Positions 26,472 to 35,541 are shown, numbered from the stretch's first letter. The stretch: 64,000 bases of DNA from JAILLW01 sp045629045 (GCA_045629045.1 JAZQQM010000027.1:116201-180200); one strand, 5' to 3'. Made by a program: numbers and translations. Notes: generated by a model from the sequence alone, not told the origin.

Positions 26472-26502
26472 AAATATTTCATTTTTTTCATAGGAGGGAA
26501 TT

Positions 26503-27849
26503 ATGAGAAAAACACTTGCTACACTTTTAGTAGCTGCAATGACAATGTCATTAGTTGCTTGCGCAGGCGCAACTGAGACAGCACCCGCAGCTGCAGACAC
26601 AGCAGTAGAAGAAGCAGCTCCTGCAGAAGAAGCAGCTCCTGCAGCTGAAGAAGCAACAACAGAAGAAGCAGCACCTGCTGCAGAGTCATTTGACCTTGAA
26701 ATGTGGTGTATCGCTACAGAGTCTGACTCAAACCGTCACTCTTACGAAGCAGCTATCGCTGACGTAACAGCAGCTCATCCTGAAATCAACTTCACTTGGG
26801 AAGCTATCGAGAACGAAGCTTACAAGACAAAGATTAAGGCAGCTGTTGCAGCTGATGATATGCCTGACATCTTCTTCACATGGTCATGTGCATTCCTTGG
26901 CGATTTCGTAGACGCTGGTCGTGTTTACTGCCTCGATGATGAGTATGCTAACTGGTCTGCATCTCTTCCTGAGGTTATGACAGGAAACACAACTTACAAC
27001 GGAAGCCACTACGGTGTTCCTCTTACAATGAACATTGTTGGTCTTTTCGCTAACATGGACATCCTTGGCGAAGTTGGTTACACAGAGGTTCCCGGAACAT
27101 ACGATGAGTTCATCGCTTGCTGCGATAAGCTTGTTGAAGCTGGTTACTATCCTTTCGGATGTGCTGGTAAAGAGACATGGTGTGTTACTGAGTACCTTGA
27201 GTCTGTAATCGAAAAGTCAATCGGAGCTGACGCTCTTAACGACATCTTCCTTGGAAGAGCTACATGGAACAATCCTGACGTAGCAGCAGCTGTTGATACT
27301 TTCCAGAGCATGGTTACAGATGGTTACTTCGATCCTTCAGGTGAAGCTCTTTCAAACGACGAAGTTAAGCAGAACTTCATCGACGGAAAGTACGCTTTCT
27401 ACATGAACGGTACATGGAACTGTGCAGACTTCTCTAACGCTGGTATTAACTGCCAGGTTGCTGAGTTCCCTGTAATCAATGCTGACAAGGCTACTCTTGG
27501 TCAGTTAATCGGTGGTCCTTCTGATACTCTTGCTGTAGCAGCTTCATCTGAGCATGCAGCAGAAGCAGCAGCTTTCACATTCGAACTTGGTAAGGAAATC
27601 TGCCATTATGGTTACCTTGATGGTTGTGGACTTCCTGCTTGGACACCTGACTACGATACAAGCTCAATCAATCCTTTAACAAATGCAGTTTCTGAAATCT
27701 GTGCTAACGCTAAGAGCTATGTTCTCTTCGGTGATACAGCTCAGAACGCTGACGATGCTGCTACATACCTTGACTATGTTGCTCAGGTATATGGTTGCCA
27801 GGTTGATGGACAGGGCTTCATCGATGGACTTGCAGCTGATATCAGATAG
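26503..27849 (+). CDS. sugar ABC transporter substrate-binding lipoprotein (family 1)
   Basis: The 448-residue protein is exported as a lipoprotein (signal ending MSLVAC, Cys20). A 40-residue Ala/Glu/Pro/Thr linker follows (repeats of EEAAPA), then a family-1 solute-binding domain from about residue 64 (FDLEMWCIATESDSNRH, AAVAADDMPDIFFTWS). Codon choice is strongly biased toward a small set, a sign of very high expression. AGGAGG precedes the start. With the two permeases downstream it forms a carbohydrate importer; no ATPase is encoded here, so a shared MsmX-type ATPase is likely. The sugar cannot be named. Confidence 0.92.
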   Translation: MRKTLATLLVAAMTMSLVACAGATETAPAAADTAVEEAAPAEEAAPAAEEATTEEAAPAAESFDLEMWCIATESDSNRHSYEAAIADVTAAHPEINFTWEAIENEAYKTKIKAAVAADDMPDIFFTWSCAFLGDFVDAGRVYCLDDEYANWSASLPEVMTGNTTYNGSHYGVPLTMNIVGLFANMDILGEVGYTEVPGTYDEFIACCDKLVEAGYYPFGCAGKETWCVTEYLESVIEKSIGADALNDIFLGRATWNNPDVAAAVDTFQSMVTDGYFDPSGEALSNDEVKQNFIDGKYAFYMNGTWNCADFSNAGINCQVAEFPVINADKATLGQLIGGPSDTLAVAASSEHAAEAAAFTFELGKEICHYGYLDGCGLPAWTPDYDTSSINPLTNAVSEICANAKSYVLFGDTAQNADDAATYLDYVAQVYGCQVDGQGFIDGLAADIR

Positions 27850-27886
27850 TTTTATCTAAATCAGTAAAAGTTTAGTAATTAATTTT

Positions 27887-27928
27887 GACGGCTTTCCGTT
27901 GGAAAGCGGAGAGCCGTCATTATTTTTT
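27887..27928 (+). terminator. attenuating terminator between binding protein and permeases
   Basis: GACGGCT and AGCCGTC bracket an inner CTTTCC-GTT-GGAAAG hairpin and are followed by six T's. No clear new promoter is seen, so read-through probably feeds the permeases at a lower level. Confidence 0.85.
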
Positions 27929-27941
27929 GGAAGGATCAGGT

Positions 27942-28826
27942 ATGTTTAAAAAGAAATTAACCACAACAAAAGACGTAATTTTATTTTTGCTTCCTGCAAT
28001 CATTTTGTTTGGTGGAATACTAATTGCGCCTATTGTCATGTCAGGCTATTACAGCTTCTTTGACTGGCATTTGGTTAAGGGTAATCAGGGATTTGTAGGT
28101 TTTGGCAACTACATTGAATTATTCACAAGTAATTCAATCGCTTTCATGAAAGCATTAGGAAATTCGCTTTTACTTGCAGCGTTATCTGTATTTATTCAGT
28201 TACCGATTTCGCTCGGTTTGGCATTACTTCTTGGTAGAGGTATTAAAGGAGAAAGAGTTTTCCTTTCAATATTCTTCTTACCGGTTTTGATTTCCACAGT
28301 TGTTATTGGTCAGTTATGGCTCAAAATTTATAATCCTAACTACGGTTTGCTTAATGTTGCATTATGTGCATTGGGATTTGACAAATTTACTGATTTCACA
28401 TGGCTTAGTAACAGCACAGCTATTTGGGCTTGCTTTATTCCTACCTTGTGGCAGTTCGTCGGTTACCATATGTTATTAATGTACGCAGGTGTTAAATCAG
28501 TTCCTACTGATTATCGCGAAGCTGCTAAGCTTGACGGTGCTACAGAAGGACAGGTTAACAGATATATTGTAATTCCCTACATCAAAGGTATTTTAAAAGT
28601 TAGTGTTATTTTTGCAGTAACAGGATCTTTGAAATCATACGATATGATTAAGGTTTTGTTAGGAAGCCAGAAGCATAGTCCCGTTGAAGTTCCTACAACT
28701 CGTTTGATCAACATGAGTATCGAACGTAACAGAGTCGGAATGGGAAGTTCTATCGCTGTAATGCTAATTATTCTTTGCTTTGCATTTGCGTTGATTATTG
28801 GCAGAGTATTTAAGGAGGATGATTAA
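27942..28826 (+). CDS. sugar ABC transporter permease (MalF-like)
   Basis: The 294-residue inner-membrane protein has six hydrophobic helices. The permease signature appears in DYREAAKLDGATEGQVNRYIVIPYIKG. It starts at ATG 27942 behind GGAAGG; an earlier in-frame start lies inside the terminator hairpin. It pairs with the next gene's product. Confidence 0.94.
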   Translation: MFKKKLTTTKDVILFLLPAIILFGGILIAPIVMSGYYSFFDWHLVKGNQGFVGFGNYIELFTSNSIAFMKALGNSLLLAALSVFIQLPISLGLALLLGRGIKGERVFLSIFFLPVLISTVVIGQLWLKIYNPNYGLLNVALCALGFDKFTDFTWLSNSTAIWACFIPTLWQFVGYHMLLMYAGVKSVPTDYREAAKLDGATEGQVNRYIVIPYIKGILKVSVIFAVTGSLKSYDMIKVLLGSQKHSPVEVPTTRLINMSIERNRVGMGSSIAVMLIILCFAFALIIGRVFKEDD

Positions 28827-28828
28827 CA

Positions 28829-29698
28829 ATGGCTAAGAACATAGATTTTGATAAAGAGTATACAGTAAAGAAGACAAGTAAGGTTGGAACTGTTATTGTT
28901 TATATCTTATTAGCTATATGGACAGTAATTAACCTTTTCCCAATTTACTGGATGTTCACATTCTCATTAAAGGATAATAGTGAAATTTTTGGTGCAAACG
29001 TTGCAGGATTACCTACTAAATGGTTATGGAGCAACTATTCGCAGGCATGGAATACCGGTAATATGCCAAGATTCTTTGCAAACAGTATTTTTATTACTGT
29101 AGTTACTATTGTTCTTACTCTTATTGCTGCTGTAATGGCTACATACGCTATTACAAGAATAGTATGGAAGGGTTCTAATTTAGTTAACAGTTTCTTCATG
29201 TTAGGACTTACCATTCCTGTTCACTCAGCATTGGTACCTATTTATAAGGTGCTCATCAGTATTAATCTTACAAACAGCTATACTGCATTGATTTTACCTT
29301 ACGCATCATTCTCATTAGCAATGGGCATATTGATTTGTACAGGATTTATGCAGGAGATTCCTAAGGATCTTGATGAAGCAGCATATATAGACGGTTGCGG
29401 TCGTTGGGGTACATTCTTTAAGGTAATTGTTCCTTTGATGAAACCCGCTGTTGCAACAGTTTCAATATATACTTTCCTTCAGAGCTGGAATGAATTTATG
29501 TTTGCAAGTATCTTTAACACCAAGAAGGAATATATGACAATTCCCGCAGGTGTTCAGCAGTTGTTCGGTTCATATACAACTGACTGGGGTCCGATTGGTG
29601 CTGCATTATCAATCGCAACATTCCCTACAATTCTTGCATACATCTTCCTTAATCAGAAGATTCAGGACAGTTTCATTGCCGGAGCTGTAAAAGGTTAA
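28829..29698 (+). CDS. sugar ABC transporter permease (MalG-like)
   Basis: This is the second permease subunit, 289 residues with six hydrophobic helices. The ATPase-contact loop reads IPKDLDEAAYIDGCGRWGTFFKVIVPLMKPA in part (EAAYIDGCGRWGTFFKVIVP). It starts two bases after the first permease, with AAGGAGG inside the previous gene. It ends in AGAVKG, typical of MalG-type proteins. Confidence 0.95.
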   Translation: MAKNIDFDKEYTVKKTSKVGTVIVYILLAIWTVINLFPIYWMFTFSLKDNSEIFGANVAGLPTKWLWSNYSQAWNTGNMPRFFANSIFITVVTIVLTLIAAVMATYAITRIVWKGSNLVNSFFMLGLTIPVHSALVPIYKVLISINLTNSYTALILPYASFSLAMGILICTGFMQEIPKDLDEAAYIDGCGRWGTFFKVIVPLMKPAVATVSIYTFLQSWNEFMFASIFNTKKEYMTIPAGVQQLFGSYTTDWGPIGAALSIATFPTILAYIFLNQKIQDSFIAGAVKG

Positions 29699-29728
29699 GG
29701 TTAATAACTATTATTTAATATGTAATTT

Positions 29729-29760
29729 AAGCCATAGCATTTGCTATGGCTTTTATTTTG
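29729..29760 (+). terminator. intrinsic terminator after the sugar importer
   Basis: AAGCCATAGC pairs perfectly with GCTATGGCTT across a four-base loop, followed by TTATTTT. Confidence 0.9.
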
Positions 29761-29789
29761 TTGAATTAAAACTTTTAGGATGATAAAAT
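29761..29789 (+). promoter_or_regulatory. promoter of the two-component system
   Basis: TTGAAT at 29761-29766 and TAAAAT at 29784-29789 are 17 bases apart. The ATG at 29780 falls inside this element, which supports ATG 29813 as the kinase start. Confidence 0.65.
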
Positions 29790-29812
29790 TTACCATAGTC
29801 GGAGTAAATTTG

Positions 29813-31564
29813 ATGTCATCTAAAAATAATAATGTTAAAAAATCAAAATCAATGGTAGCAAGATTGTGGGTTATTATGATAACCATTATGATTATTATAA
29901 TAGCTACTTTTGCTATATCTTTTTATTCCATATCCTTAAAAACAAAACGAGATACAGAAATAAGAGAGTCCCAGACAGTAATCAGTACATTATCAAGCAG
30001 TATTCAGGCTAATATTGAAAGTTATATAGATATTTCAAGACTTGTTATGCTTAACGAGGATGTAATTACCTATTTAAGAGCCGATACCGTTGATGCCGGA
30101 ATGACCAATGACTGTCGTCTCGGTGTCATGGAAGTTCTCTATGCCTGTCGAAATGTCGACTCGGTTATGATATTCAGAAACGATTCCTTTTATATGAATA
30201 CAGGAAAAGGAGAGTATTCTATAGATTATGATATGATGAAAAAATATGACTGGGAACGCATTATTTCCGAAAAACGAGGCGGTGCTGTAGTTTCTATGAA
30301 TGGAAACAATGCGATATATAAGAAAAAAGGCCCACAGGTAATTACCGTTTCAAGAGAAATATATGATATTTATTCTCAAAAAAAATCGGGAATTTTAATG
30401 CTTAATATTTCTCTTGATATGCTAAATCGAATCCTTAGTGTAAAAGACTATCAGGATGCCTGCATTTTAACGAATCAAGGTGATTATTTAGCCGGAAATA
30501 AAGAACTTGTCGAGCATTTTTCAAATAACTATATTTCAGATACAATTGTAAATTCCGAAATCAATTCAAACACAGGCAATAAGATGATTTCGGGATGTAA
30601 AATCAGCGGAACACCGTTAATTGTATTGTGTCAGACAAGTGCCGACGAAGAAACGGTTCCCACAGAGCTTATTAAAATAATGCTGGTATTACTTGGAGCA
30701 TTTATACTTTCTTTACTTATGGCCGGAATTTTTATAGCCAAAAATATTACTTCTCCGATAATTTTATTAAGTCAGGGAATTCAAAAAACAAAGGAATCCG
30801 GCTATCTTAAGAAAGTAGAAGCAAAAATTCCCAATAATGAAATCGGGTTGTTACTTGATAGCTATAATAGTCTTATCGAATATTTAAATGAACTGATTGA
30901 TAAATTAATTGATAAAGAAAAGGTTGCTCAAAGAGCTCAGATTCGTGTTCTTCACGAGCAGATTAAACCTCACTTTTTATATAATTCTTTGGAGACAATT
31001 ACATATCTTGCCGTTGAAGCCGGAGCAGACAAGGTGCAAAGCGCCCTTGAAACACTTGGCAGTTTCTATAGAAATTTCCTAAGTAAAGGAGATAAAGAGA
31101 TTCCCTTCAGACGGGAGATTAATATAATTAAAGACTATTTATCTTTACAAAAGTTAAGATATAAAGACATAATTATAGATGAATATGATATAGATGATAA
31201 TACATTGGATTGTATGATTCCCAAACTTTTGCTGCAACCGCTTGTGGAAAACAGCATCTATCACGGTATAAGATTAAAAGGTGAAGAGGGTATAATCAGA
31301 ATTACCGGTTATATTGAAGATGAACATCTTATAATAAAAGTATATGATTCGGGCGTAGGCATGAGCGAATCTGATATTGAACATATACTTGAAAATGATG
31401 AAAGCGAGCTTTCTAATGATGATAATCCAAATAAGAGTTTTGGATTAAAGGGTACTATTGAACGAATAAGATTTTATTGCGATAATAAAGATGCAGTTTC
31501 AATTAAATCCGAACTTGGGGAATATACGGAAATCGAAATCAGAATTCCTTTGAATAAGGAATAA
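29813..31564 (+). CDS. YesM-like sensor histidine kinase
   Basis: The 583-residue membrane kinase has a TM helix near residues 20-42, an extracellular sensor domain to about 280, a second TM helix (about 290-312) and a HAMP linker. A His_kinase domain follows, with phospho-acceptor His387 in QIKPHFLYNSLETI, and an ATPase domain (LLQPLVENSIYHGI, SGVGMSESD). GGAG nine bases upstream supports ATG 29813. The family usually controls carbohydrate uptake and partners an AraC-type regulator, here encoded next. The adjacent sugar importer is the natural target. Confidence 0.93.
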   Translation: MSSKNNNVKKSKSMVARLWVIMITIMIIIIATFAISFYSISLKTKRDTEIRESQTVISTLSSSIQANIESYIDISRLVMLNEDVITYLRADTVDAGMTNDCRLGVMEVLYACRNVDSVMIFRNDSFYMNTGKGEYSIDYDMMKKYDWERIISEKRGGAVVSMNGNNAIYKKKGPQVITVSREIYDIYSQKKSGILMLNISLDMLNRILSVKDYQDACILTNQGDYLAGNKELVEHFSNNYISDTIVNSEINSNTGNKMISGCKISGTPLIVLCQTSADEETVPTELIKIMLVLLGAFILSLLMAGIFIAKNITSPIILLSQGIQKTKESGYLKKVEAKIPNNEIGLLLDSYNSLIEYLNELIDKLIDKEKVAQRAQIRVLHEQIKPHFLYNSLETITYLAVEAGADKVQSALETLGSFYRNFLSKGDKEIPFRREINIIKDYLSLQKLRYKDIIIDEYDIDDNTLDCMIPKLLLQPLVENSIYHGIRLKGEEGIIRITGYIEDEHLIIKVYDSGVGMSESDIEHILENDESELSNDDNPNKSFGLKGTIERIRFYCDNKDAVSIKSELGEYTEIEIRIPLNKE

Positions 31565-31576
31565 TTGGGAGGTTAT

Positions 31577-32314
31577 ATGTATAGAGTTATGCTGATTGAT
31601 GATGAAGTTTCTGCAAGAAGTCTTCTTAAAGCATCAATTAATTGGAGCGAACTTAATATGGATGTTGTAGGCGAAGCCTCAAGCGGAATTGAAGCTATTA
31701 ATATAATTGACGAAATACGTCCCGATATTGCATTTGTTGATATTAATATGCCTTTTATGAACGGAATTGAATTCACTCAGGTTGCCACCCAAAGATATCC
31801 GGATCTTAATATAATAATTATGACAGCCTATGATGATTTTGAATACGCAAGAAAATGTGTTTCTTTACCTGTAACCGAATATATGCTCAAACCTTTTGTG
31901 CGCACTGAAGTTATAGAAGTTTTGGAAAAACTTAGGGCCCAGCTTGATGCAAAGGATAGTACAAGTAAAGATCAGTTTGACGATATAGAGATTTCTCAAA
32001 TCGATAAAGTAAAAAACTATATATTATCGAATTATACGGATTCAAAAATCAATTTAACTTCTGTAGCACAGGAATTCGGATTTAATCCAAGCTATTTTTC
32101 AAGAAAATTTAAACAGGAGACCGGTAAGAATTTTCTTGAGTTCTTGACCGAATGTCGAATGGAACGTGCCATAAAAATGGCTCAGGCAAATATCAAAATG
32201 TTTAATGCCTCAATGGAAGTCGGAATACCTGACCCCAATTATTTCGGAAGATGTTTTAAAAAATATACCGGAATGAGTTATTCGGAATATGTAAATAAAT
32301 CAAATAACGGATAA
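31577..32314 (+). CDS. YesN-like response regulator with AraC-type DNA-binding domain
   Basis: The 245-residue protein has a receiver domain (LIDDE acidic pocket, phospho-acceptor Asp55 in FVDINMPFMNG, Lys in MLKPF) and a C-terminal AraC helix-turn-helix pair (VAQEFGFNPSYFSRKFKQETG; VGIPDPNYFGRCFKKYTGMS). It starts behind GGGAGG at ATG 31577, 12 bases after the kinase gene. It is short for YesN, which usually has a longer linker. It presumably activates the sugar importer genes. Confidence 0.94.
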   Translation: MYRVMLIDDEVSARSLLKASINWSELNMDVVGEASSGIEAINIIDEIRPDIAFVDINMPFMNGIEFTQVATQRYPDLNIIIMTAYDDFEYARKCVSLPVTEYMLKPFVRTEVIEVLEKLRAQLDAKDSTSKDQFDDIEISQIDKVKNYILSNYTDSKINLTSVAQEFGFNPSYFSRKFKQETGKNFLEFLTECRMERAIKMAQANIKMFNASMEVGIPDPNYFGRCFKKYTGMSYSEYVNKSNNG

Positions 32315-32321
32315 TATAACA

Positions 32322-32366
32322 AAGAGCAGTCTATTATTCATTTTCAAACGATAATAGATTGCTCTT
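32322..32366. terminator. bidirectional terminator between the response regulator gene and lexA
   Basis: A 16-bp stem (arms 32322-32337 and 32351-32366; AAGAGCAGTCTATTAT and its complement with one G-U) sits between convergent genes. T-rich flanks exist on both strands but are modest. Confidence 0.7.
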
Positions 32367-32401
32367 ACTAGTTTTAGAATATAAATTTAAATCATATAAG
32401 T

Positions 32402-33016
32402 TTACATCAAACGGAAAACTCCGAATACTTTGCCAAGAATCTGGCAATCCTTTACGATTATCGGGTCCATCGAATCATTTTCGGGCTGTAAGCGAATATA
32501 ATCTTTTTCTTTATAAAATGTCTTAACGGTGGCACTGTCATCTATTAAGGCAACAACCGTATCACCATTCTTAGCTTCATTGGTACAATTAACAAAAATC
32601 TGATCGCCGCTGTATATTCCCACATTAATCATGGAATCGCCTTTGACTTTGAGTACAAATGATTCACCGCGGGGAACCATATCCGCAGGAACAGGAAAAT
32701 AACTTTCTATATTTTGTTCTGCCAAAATAGGTTCACCTGCCGCTACACGACCGACAACCGGAAGTGATACCATTTCGGTTCTGACCATTTGAAAATTGTC
32801 ATCGCAAATTTCAATAGCACGGGGTTTGGTAGGATCACGTCTTATGTATCCGTTTTTTTCCAGTGTTTCCAAATGAGAATGAACGGAAGAGGTGGATTTC
32901 AAATTGACTGCTTCGCAAATCTCTCGAACAGCGGGCGGATAACCTCTTTTTAATATTTCTTCTTTAATGTAATCAAGAATCTGTTGTTGTTTATTACTTA
33001 TCTTACCATTGGCCAT
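32402..33016 (-). CDS. lexA: SOS repressor LexA
   Basis: LexA represses DNA-damage genes and cleaves itself when RecA is activated. The 204-residue protein has a winged-helix domain (about 1-65, YPPAVREICEAVNLKSTSSVHSHL). The cleavage site is Ala93-Gly94 in RVAAGEP. The Ser/Lys dyad is Ser128 (KGDSMIN) and Lys165 (SATVKTF). A GGAGG site precedes the start. It is divergent from the yneA-like gene, as in Bacillus, and boxes in the shared intergenic region suggest autoregulation. Confidence 0.98.
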   Translation of the reverse strand: MANGKISNKQQQILDYIKEEILKRGYPPAVREICEAVNLKSTSSVHSHLETLEKNGYIRRDPTKPRAIEICDDNFQMVRTEMVSLPVVGRVAAGEPILAEQNIESYFPVPADMVPRGESFVLKVKGDSMINVGIYSGDQIFVNCTNEAKNGDTVVALIDDSATVKTFYKEKDYIRLQPENDSMDPIIVKDCQILGKVFGVFRLM

Positions 33017-33060
33017 ATAACACCTCCGAAATTAAATACAACATTCCATCAACTAAATTG

Positions 33061-33089
33061 ATTATAACAAACATTTTTCCCAAAAGCAA
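33061..33089 (-). promoter_or_regulatory. lexA promoter
   Basis: On the minus strand TTGCTT (33089-33084) and a perfect TATAAT (33066-33061) lie 17 bases apart. A degenerate LexA box lies just upstream at 33101-33112. Confidence 0.6.
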
Positions 33090-33100
33090 ACATATATTCT

Positions 33101-33112
33101 GAAAGTTTGTTC
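33101..33112. promoter_or_regulatory. degenerate LexA box
   Basis: GAAAGTTTGTTC differs by one base from the Gram-positive SOS box GAACN4GTTC. It lies between the two divergent promoters. Confidence 0.5.
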
Positions 33113-33121
33113 GATTTTATG

Positions 33122-33150
33122 TTGACAAACGAAAATATGTTCGATATAAT
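33122..33150 (+). promoter_or_regulatory. consensus promoter of the yneA-like gene with LexA box in its spacer
   Basis: This is a perfect TTGACA (33122-33127), 17-base spacer and TATAAT (33145-33150). The spacer contains GAAAATATGTTC (33131-33142), a one-mismatch LexA box. Such a strong promoter would need tight repression. Confidence 0.85.
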
Positions 33151-33159
33151 CAAAACATA

Positions 33160-33171
33160 GAACAAACGTTC
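33160..33171. promoter_or_regulatory. perfect LexA box
   Basis: GAACAAACGTTC fits GAACN4GTTC exactly and covers the expected transcription start. A weaker copy, GAACATTCATTC, follows at 33174-33185. Confidence 0.85.
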
Positions 33172-33201
33172 CCGAACATTCATTCGCAATTGAGGTATAT
33201 T

Positions 33202-33561
33202 ATGAATTTAAATTATGAAAGAAAAATCAGAAGAAACAAAGCACGAAGAATAAGGCAGCTTAGGCGAAGAATATTATTTGTTTTCGGCACATTAATGCTG
33301 ATTATGATAATTTCAATTTCATTTTTCTCTATTCAAGCCAAAGCCGAAAGTAAAAATACCGTACATGAATATAAATATTATAAATCCGTTACCGTAAACA
33401 ATAACGATTCATTATGGAATTATGCAGTAGAATATTCAAATAATGATGATTACACCAAATATGTTAACGAAGTTATCAGAATGAATAATCTTTCCAATTC
33501 AGATATTAAGGTGGGAATGAAGCTTGTTATTCCTTATTATTCTTCCGAATTTATTAAATAA
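33202..33561 (+). CDS. YneA-like SOS division suppressor with LysM domain
   Basis: The 119-residue protein has a basic N-terminus (KIRRNKARRIRQLRRR), one TM helix (about 26-45) and an extracellular LysM domain (about 60-116; VNNNDSLWNYAVEYS, NNLSNSDIKVGMKLVIP). YneA in Bacillus delays division after DNA damage and has this same layout and position next to lexA. The LexA boxes over its promoter support the call. GAGG six bases upstream sets the start at ATG 33202. Confidence 0.85.
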   Translation: MNLNYERKIRRNKARRIRQLRRRILFVFGTLMLIMIISISFFSIQAKAESKNTVHEYKYYKSVTVNNNDSLWNYAVEYSNNDDYTKYVNEVIRMNNLSNSDIKVGMKLVIPYYSSEFIK

Positions 33562-33698
33562 TTCTTTTTTCTTTTTATATAGATACCTATAATCAATAGC
33601 TATTGTTTAATATTTTAATATTATGCAGTAGCTATTATTTTATGCTAATATAATTAGGTTATTATTTTTAATTATATTAAAGTAACCGGAGTATAAAA

Positions 33699-34580
33699 AT
33701 GAACGATGTTACAAACATATTAACACCCGAAGATCTTGATGCCTTAAAACAATTTAATGCATTTATCAGTGATATTCCATATAAGTTTTTATTTTTTCTT
33801 ATTGACTTGTTAGTTGCATTTCTTGTAATTTTTGTAGGTTTTAAAATTGTAAAACTTATAAAAAATGTAATTGTTAAAGCTCTCGTCAAAAAGAAGATTG
33901 ATAAAGAAGTTGTTAATTTTATCGAATCTTCGGTTAATGTCGGATTAAAAATTTTGGTTATTATAACTGCCGCCTTAATCGTCGGTGTTCAAATGGCATC
34001 AATTACAACACTGGCAGGGTCATGTGTAATAGCAATTTCCCTGGCCGTCCAAGGATCATTAAGCAATTTCGCAGGCGGAGTACTTATTTTACTGTTACGA
34101 CCTTTTGTTGTAGGGGACTTTATTGTTGATACAGCCTCCAATCAGGAAGGTATTGTAAGAAGCATTAGTATTTTTTATACCAAAATTCAGGATATACATG
34201 GAAATATCATTGTTTTGCCCAACGGAAGCCTTGCAAATACAACAATGATTAACAAAACAAACGGTTCAAACAACCGTCAAATAAAAGCAGAGTTTTCTAT
34301 CGCCTACAATGAAGACATTGAAAATGCAAGAGAAGTGGTTATAAATGCCATTTCATCCAAATCCAAATATATTAACGATAATTCGGATCCCATAGTTTTG
34401 GTAAACAAGCTTGACGATAGTTCTATATCACTTGAAGCAAGATTTAATGTTAATAAAGAGTATTACTACGCGGCTCAAACCGAAGCTTTGGAAATTATTA
34501 AGTATGCATTGGATGAAGCCGGAATTACAATACCGTTTCCGCAATTGGATGTGCATTTCGATAAAGAAGCAGTTTTATAA
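33699..34580 (+). CDS. mscS: MscS-family mechanosensitive channel
   Basis: The channel opens under membrane tension to release solutes on osmotic downshock. The 293-residue protein is the compact MscS form. Two or three TM helices precede the pore helix region (SLAVQGSLSNFAGGVLILLLRPFVVGDFI), a beta domain follows (GIVRSISIFYTKIQDIHGNIIVLPNG), and the C-terminal domain ends VHFDKEAVL. Its promoter region is very AT-rich and has no clear -35. Confidence 0.95.
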   Translation: MNDVTNILTPEDLDALKQFNAFISDIPYKFLFFLIDLLVAFLVIFVGFKIVKLIKNVIVKALVKKKIDKEVVNFIESSVNVGLKILVIITAALIVGVQMASITTLAGSCVIAISLAVQGSLSNFAGGVLILLLRPFVVGDFIVDTASNQEGIVRSISIFYTKIQDIHGNIIVLPNGSLANTTMINKTNGSNNRQIKAEFSIAYNEDIENAREVVINAISSKSKYINDNSDPIVLVNKLDDSSISLEARFNVNKEYYYAAQTEALEIIKYALDEAGITIPFPQLDVHFDKEAVL

Positions 34581-34598
34581 TATTGCATTGAGGGAAAT

Positions 34599-35210
34599 AT
34601 GAATTCAAATTATTTAATCGAAGGAATCGGATATATCGGATCGGCATTGATAGCTTTTTCGATGTTAATGACCTCTGTCAAAAAATTAAGAATAATCAAC
34701 ACGGTCGGAAGTGTTATATTTGTAATATATGCATTGCTTATTTCTTCTTATCCCACTGCAGCAATGAATATTTTCCTTGTATTTGTCAATATATATAATC
34801 TTATTAAACTTGATAAGGATTCCAAGAATTTCACCGTAAGCGAATGCTATAAAGACGAATCCTTAATTCAATTATACTTAAACTCAAATATCGAAGATAT
34901 TCTTAAATATTTTCCCAACTTTGATTCAACTCCAAGTCACCGCCTTGCGTTTCTTGTATCAAACAAGTCGGAACCTATTGGGATTATGATCGGAAAAATG
35001 GTTGGGGAAACATCCTTTGAAATCGAATTGGATTATACAATTCCAACCTACAGAGACTATTCCGTAGGTACATATTTGTATAATTATTTAGAAAATAAAT
35101 GGTATGCATCGGAATTCATATATTCTGAAGAGAATCCCAATCATACCAAATATTTGCTAAGCGTCGGTTTTGTTAAAGATGGTAACAAATACATCAGAAA
35201 ATCAAAGTAG
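34599..35210 (+). CDS. YgjV-like membrane protein with acetyltransferase-like C-terminus
   Basis: The 203-residue protein has two parts. Residues about 1-75 carry three hydrophobic helices of the YgjV type (IEGIGYIGSALIAFSMLMTS, ALLISSYPTAAMNIFLVFVNIYNL). Residues about 80-200 look like a GNAT fold (VSNKSEPIGIMIGKMVGE, LDYTIPTYRDYSVGTYLY, YLLSVGFVKDGNKYIRK). The acetyl-CoA loop is not clear, so activity is uncertain. It follows mscS by 18 bases with a GAGGGA site. Confidence 0.75.
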   Translation: MNSNYLIEGIGYIGSALIAFSMLMTSVKKLRIINTVGSVIFVIYALLISSYPTAAMNIFLVFVNIYNLIKLDKDSKNFTVSECYKDESLIQLYLNSNIEDILKYFPNFDSTPSHRLAFLVSNKSEPIGIMIGKMVGETSFEIELDYTIPTYRDYSVGTYLYNYLENKWYASEFIYSEENPNHTKYLLSVGFVKDGNKYIRKSK

Positions 35211-35214
35211 AAGA

Positions 35215-35541
35215 TTATAATATTTCGTCGAATTCATTATTATCCAGGAATTCGTCAAAAGCATCCGCTACAGCTTCATATTCGTCATCATCATCAATAT
35301 AATCAAGAACAGGTTCTTCATTGGGTTCATCGGGATTTTCCGAATATCTGTAAAACCATACTTCACCGTCTTCATTACCGTTTCCGTCCTCGTCAAGGGG
35401 CAGTAACGCAATATAATCCTTTTTATTGACTTCTAAAATAGTAACAATCGCACATTCTACTTCTTCATCATTATCCAATGTTAATGTAACGGTCATTTCT
35501 TCTTCGGTATTTTCGAATTCATTGTATTCTTTGTTGCTCAT
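35215..35541 (-). CDS. DUF1292 domain protein
   Basis: This 108-residue acidic protein has the DUF1292 core (MTVTLTLDNDEEVECAIVTILEVNKKDYIALLPL, of which VTLTLDNDEEVECAIV and YIALLPL are typical). A very acidic tail follows. The function is unknown; the family is widespread in Firmicutes. GGAGGCG lies upstream. It converges on the YgjV-like gene with only four bases between their stops and no visible terminator. Confidence 0.88.
   Translation of the reverse strand: MSNKEYNEFENTEEEMTVTLTLDNDEEVECAIVTILEVNKKDYIALLPLDEDGNGNEDGEVWFYRYSENPDEPNEEPVLDYIDDDDEYEAVADAFDEFLDNNEFDEIL

Noticed and set aside
29780..29812. Earlier ATG for the sensor kinase
   Set aside because: It lies inside the promoter -10 region with no spacing for a ribosome site. 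ATG 29813 has GGAG at the right distance.
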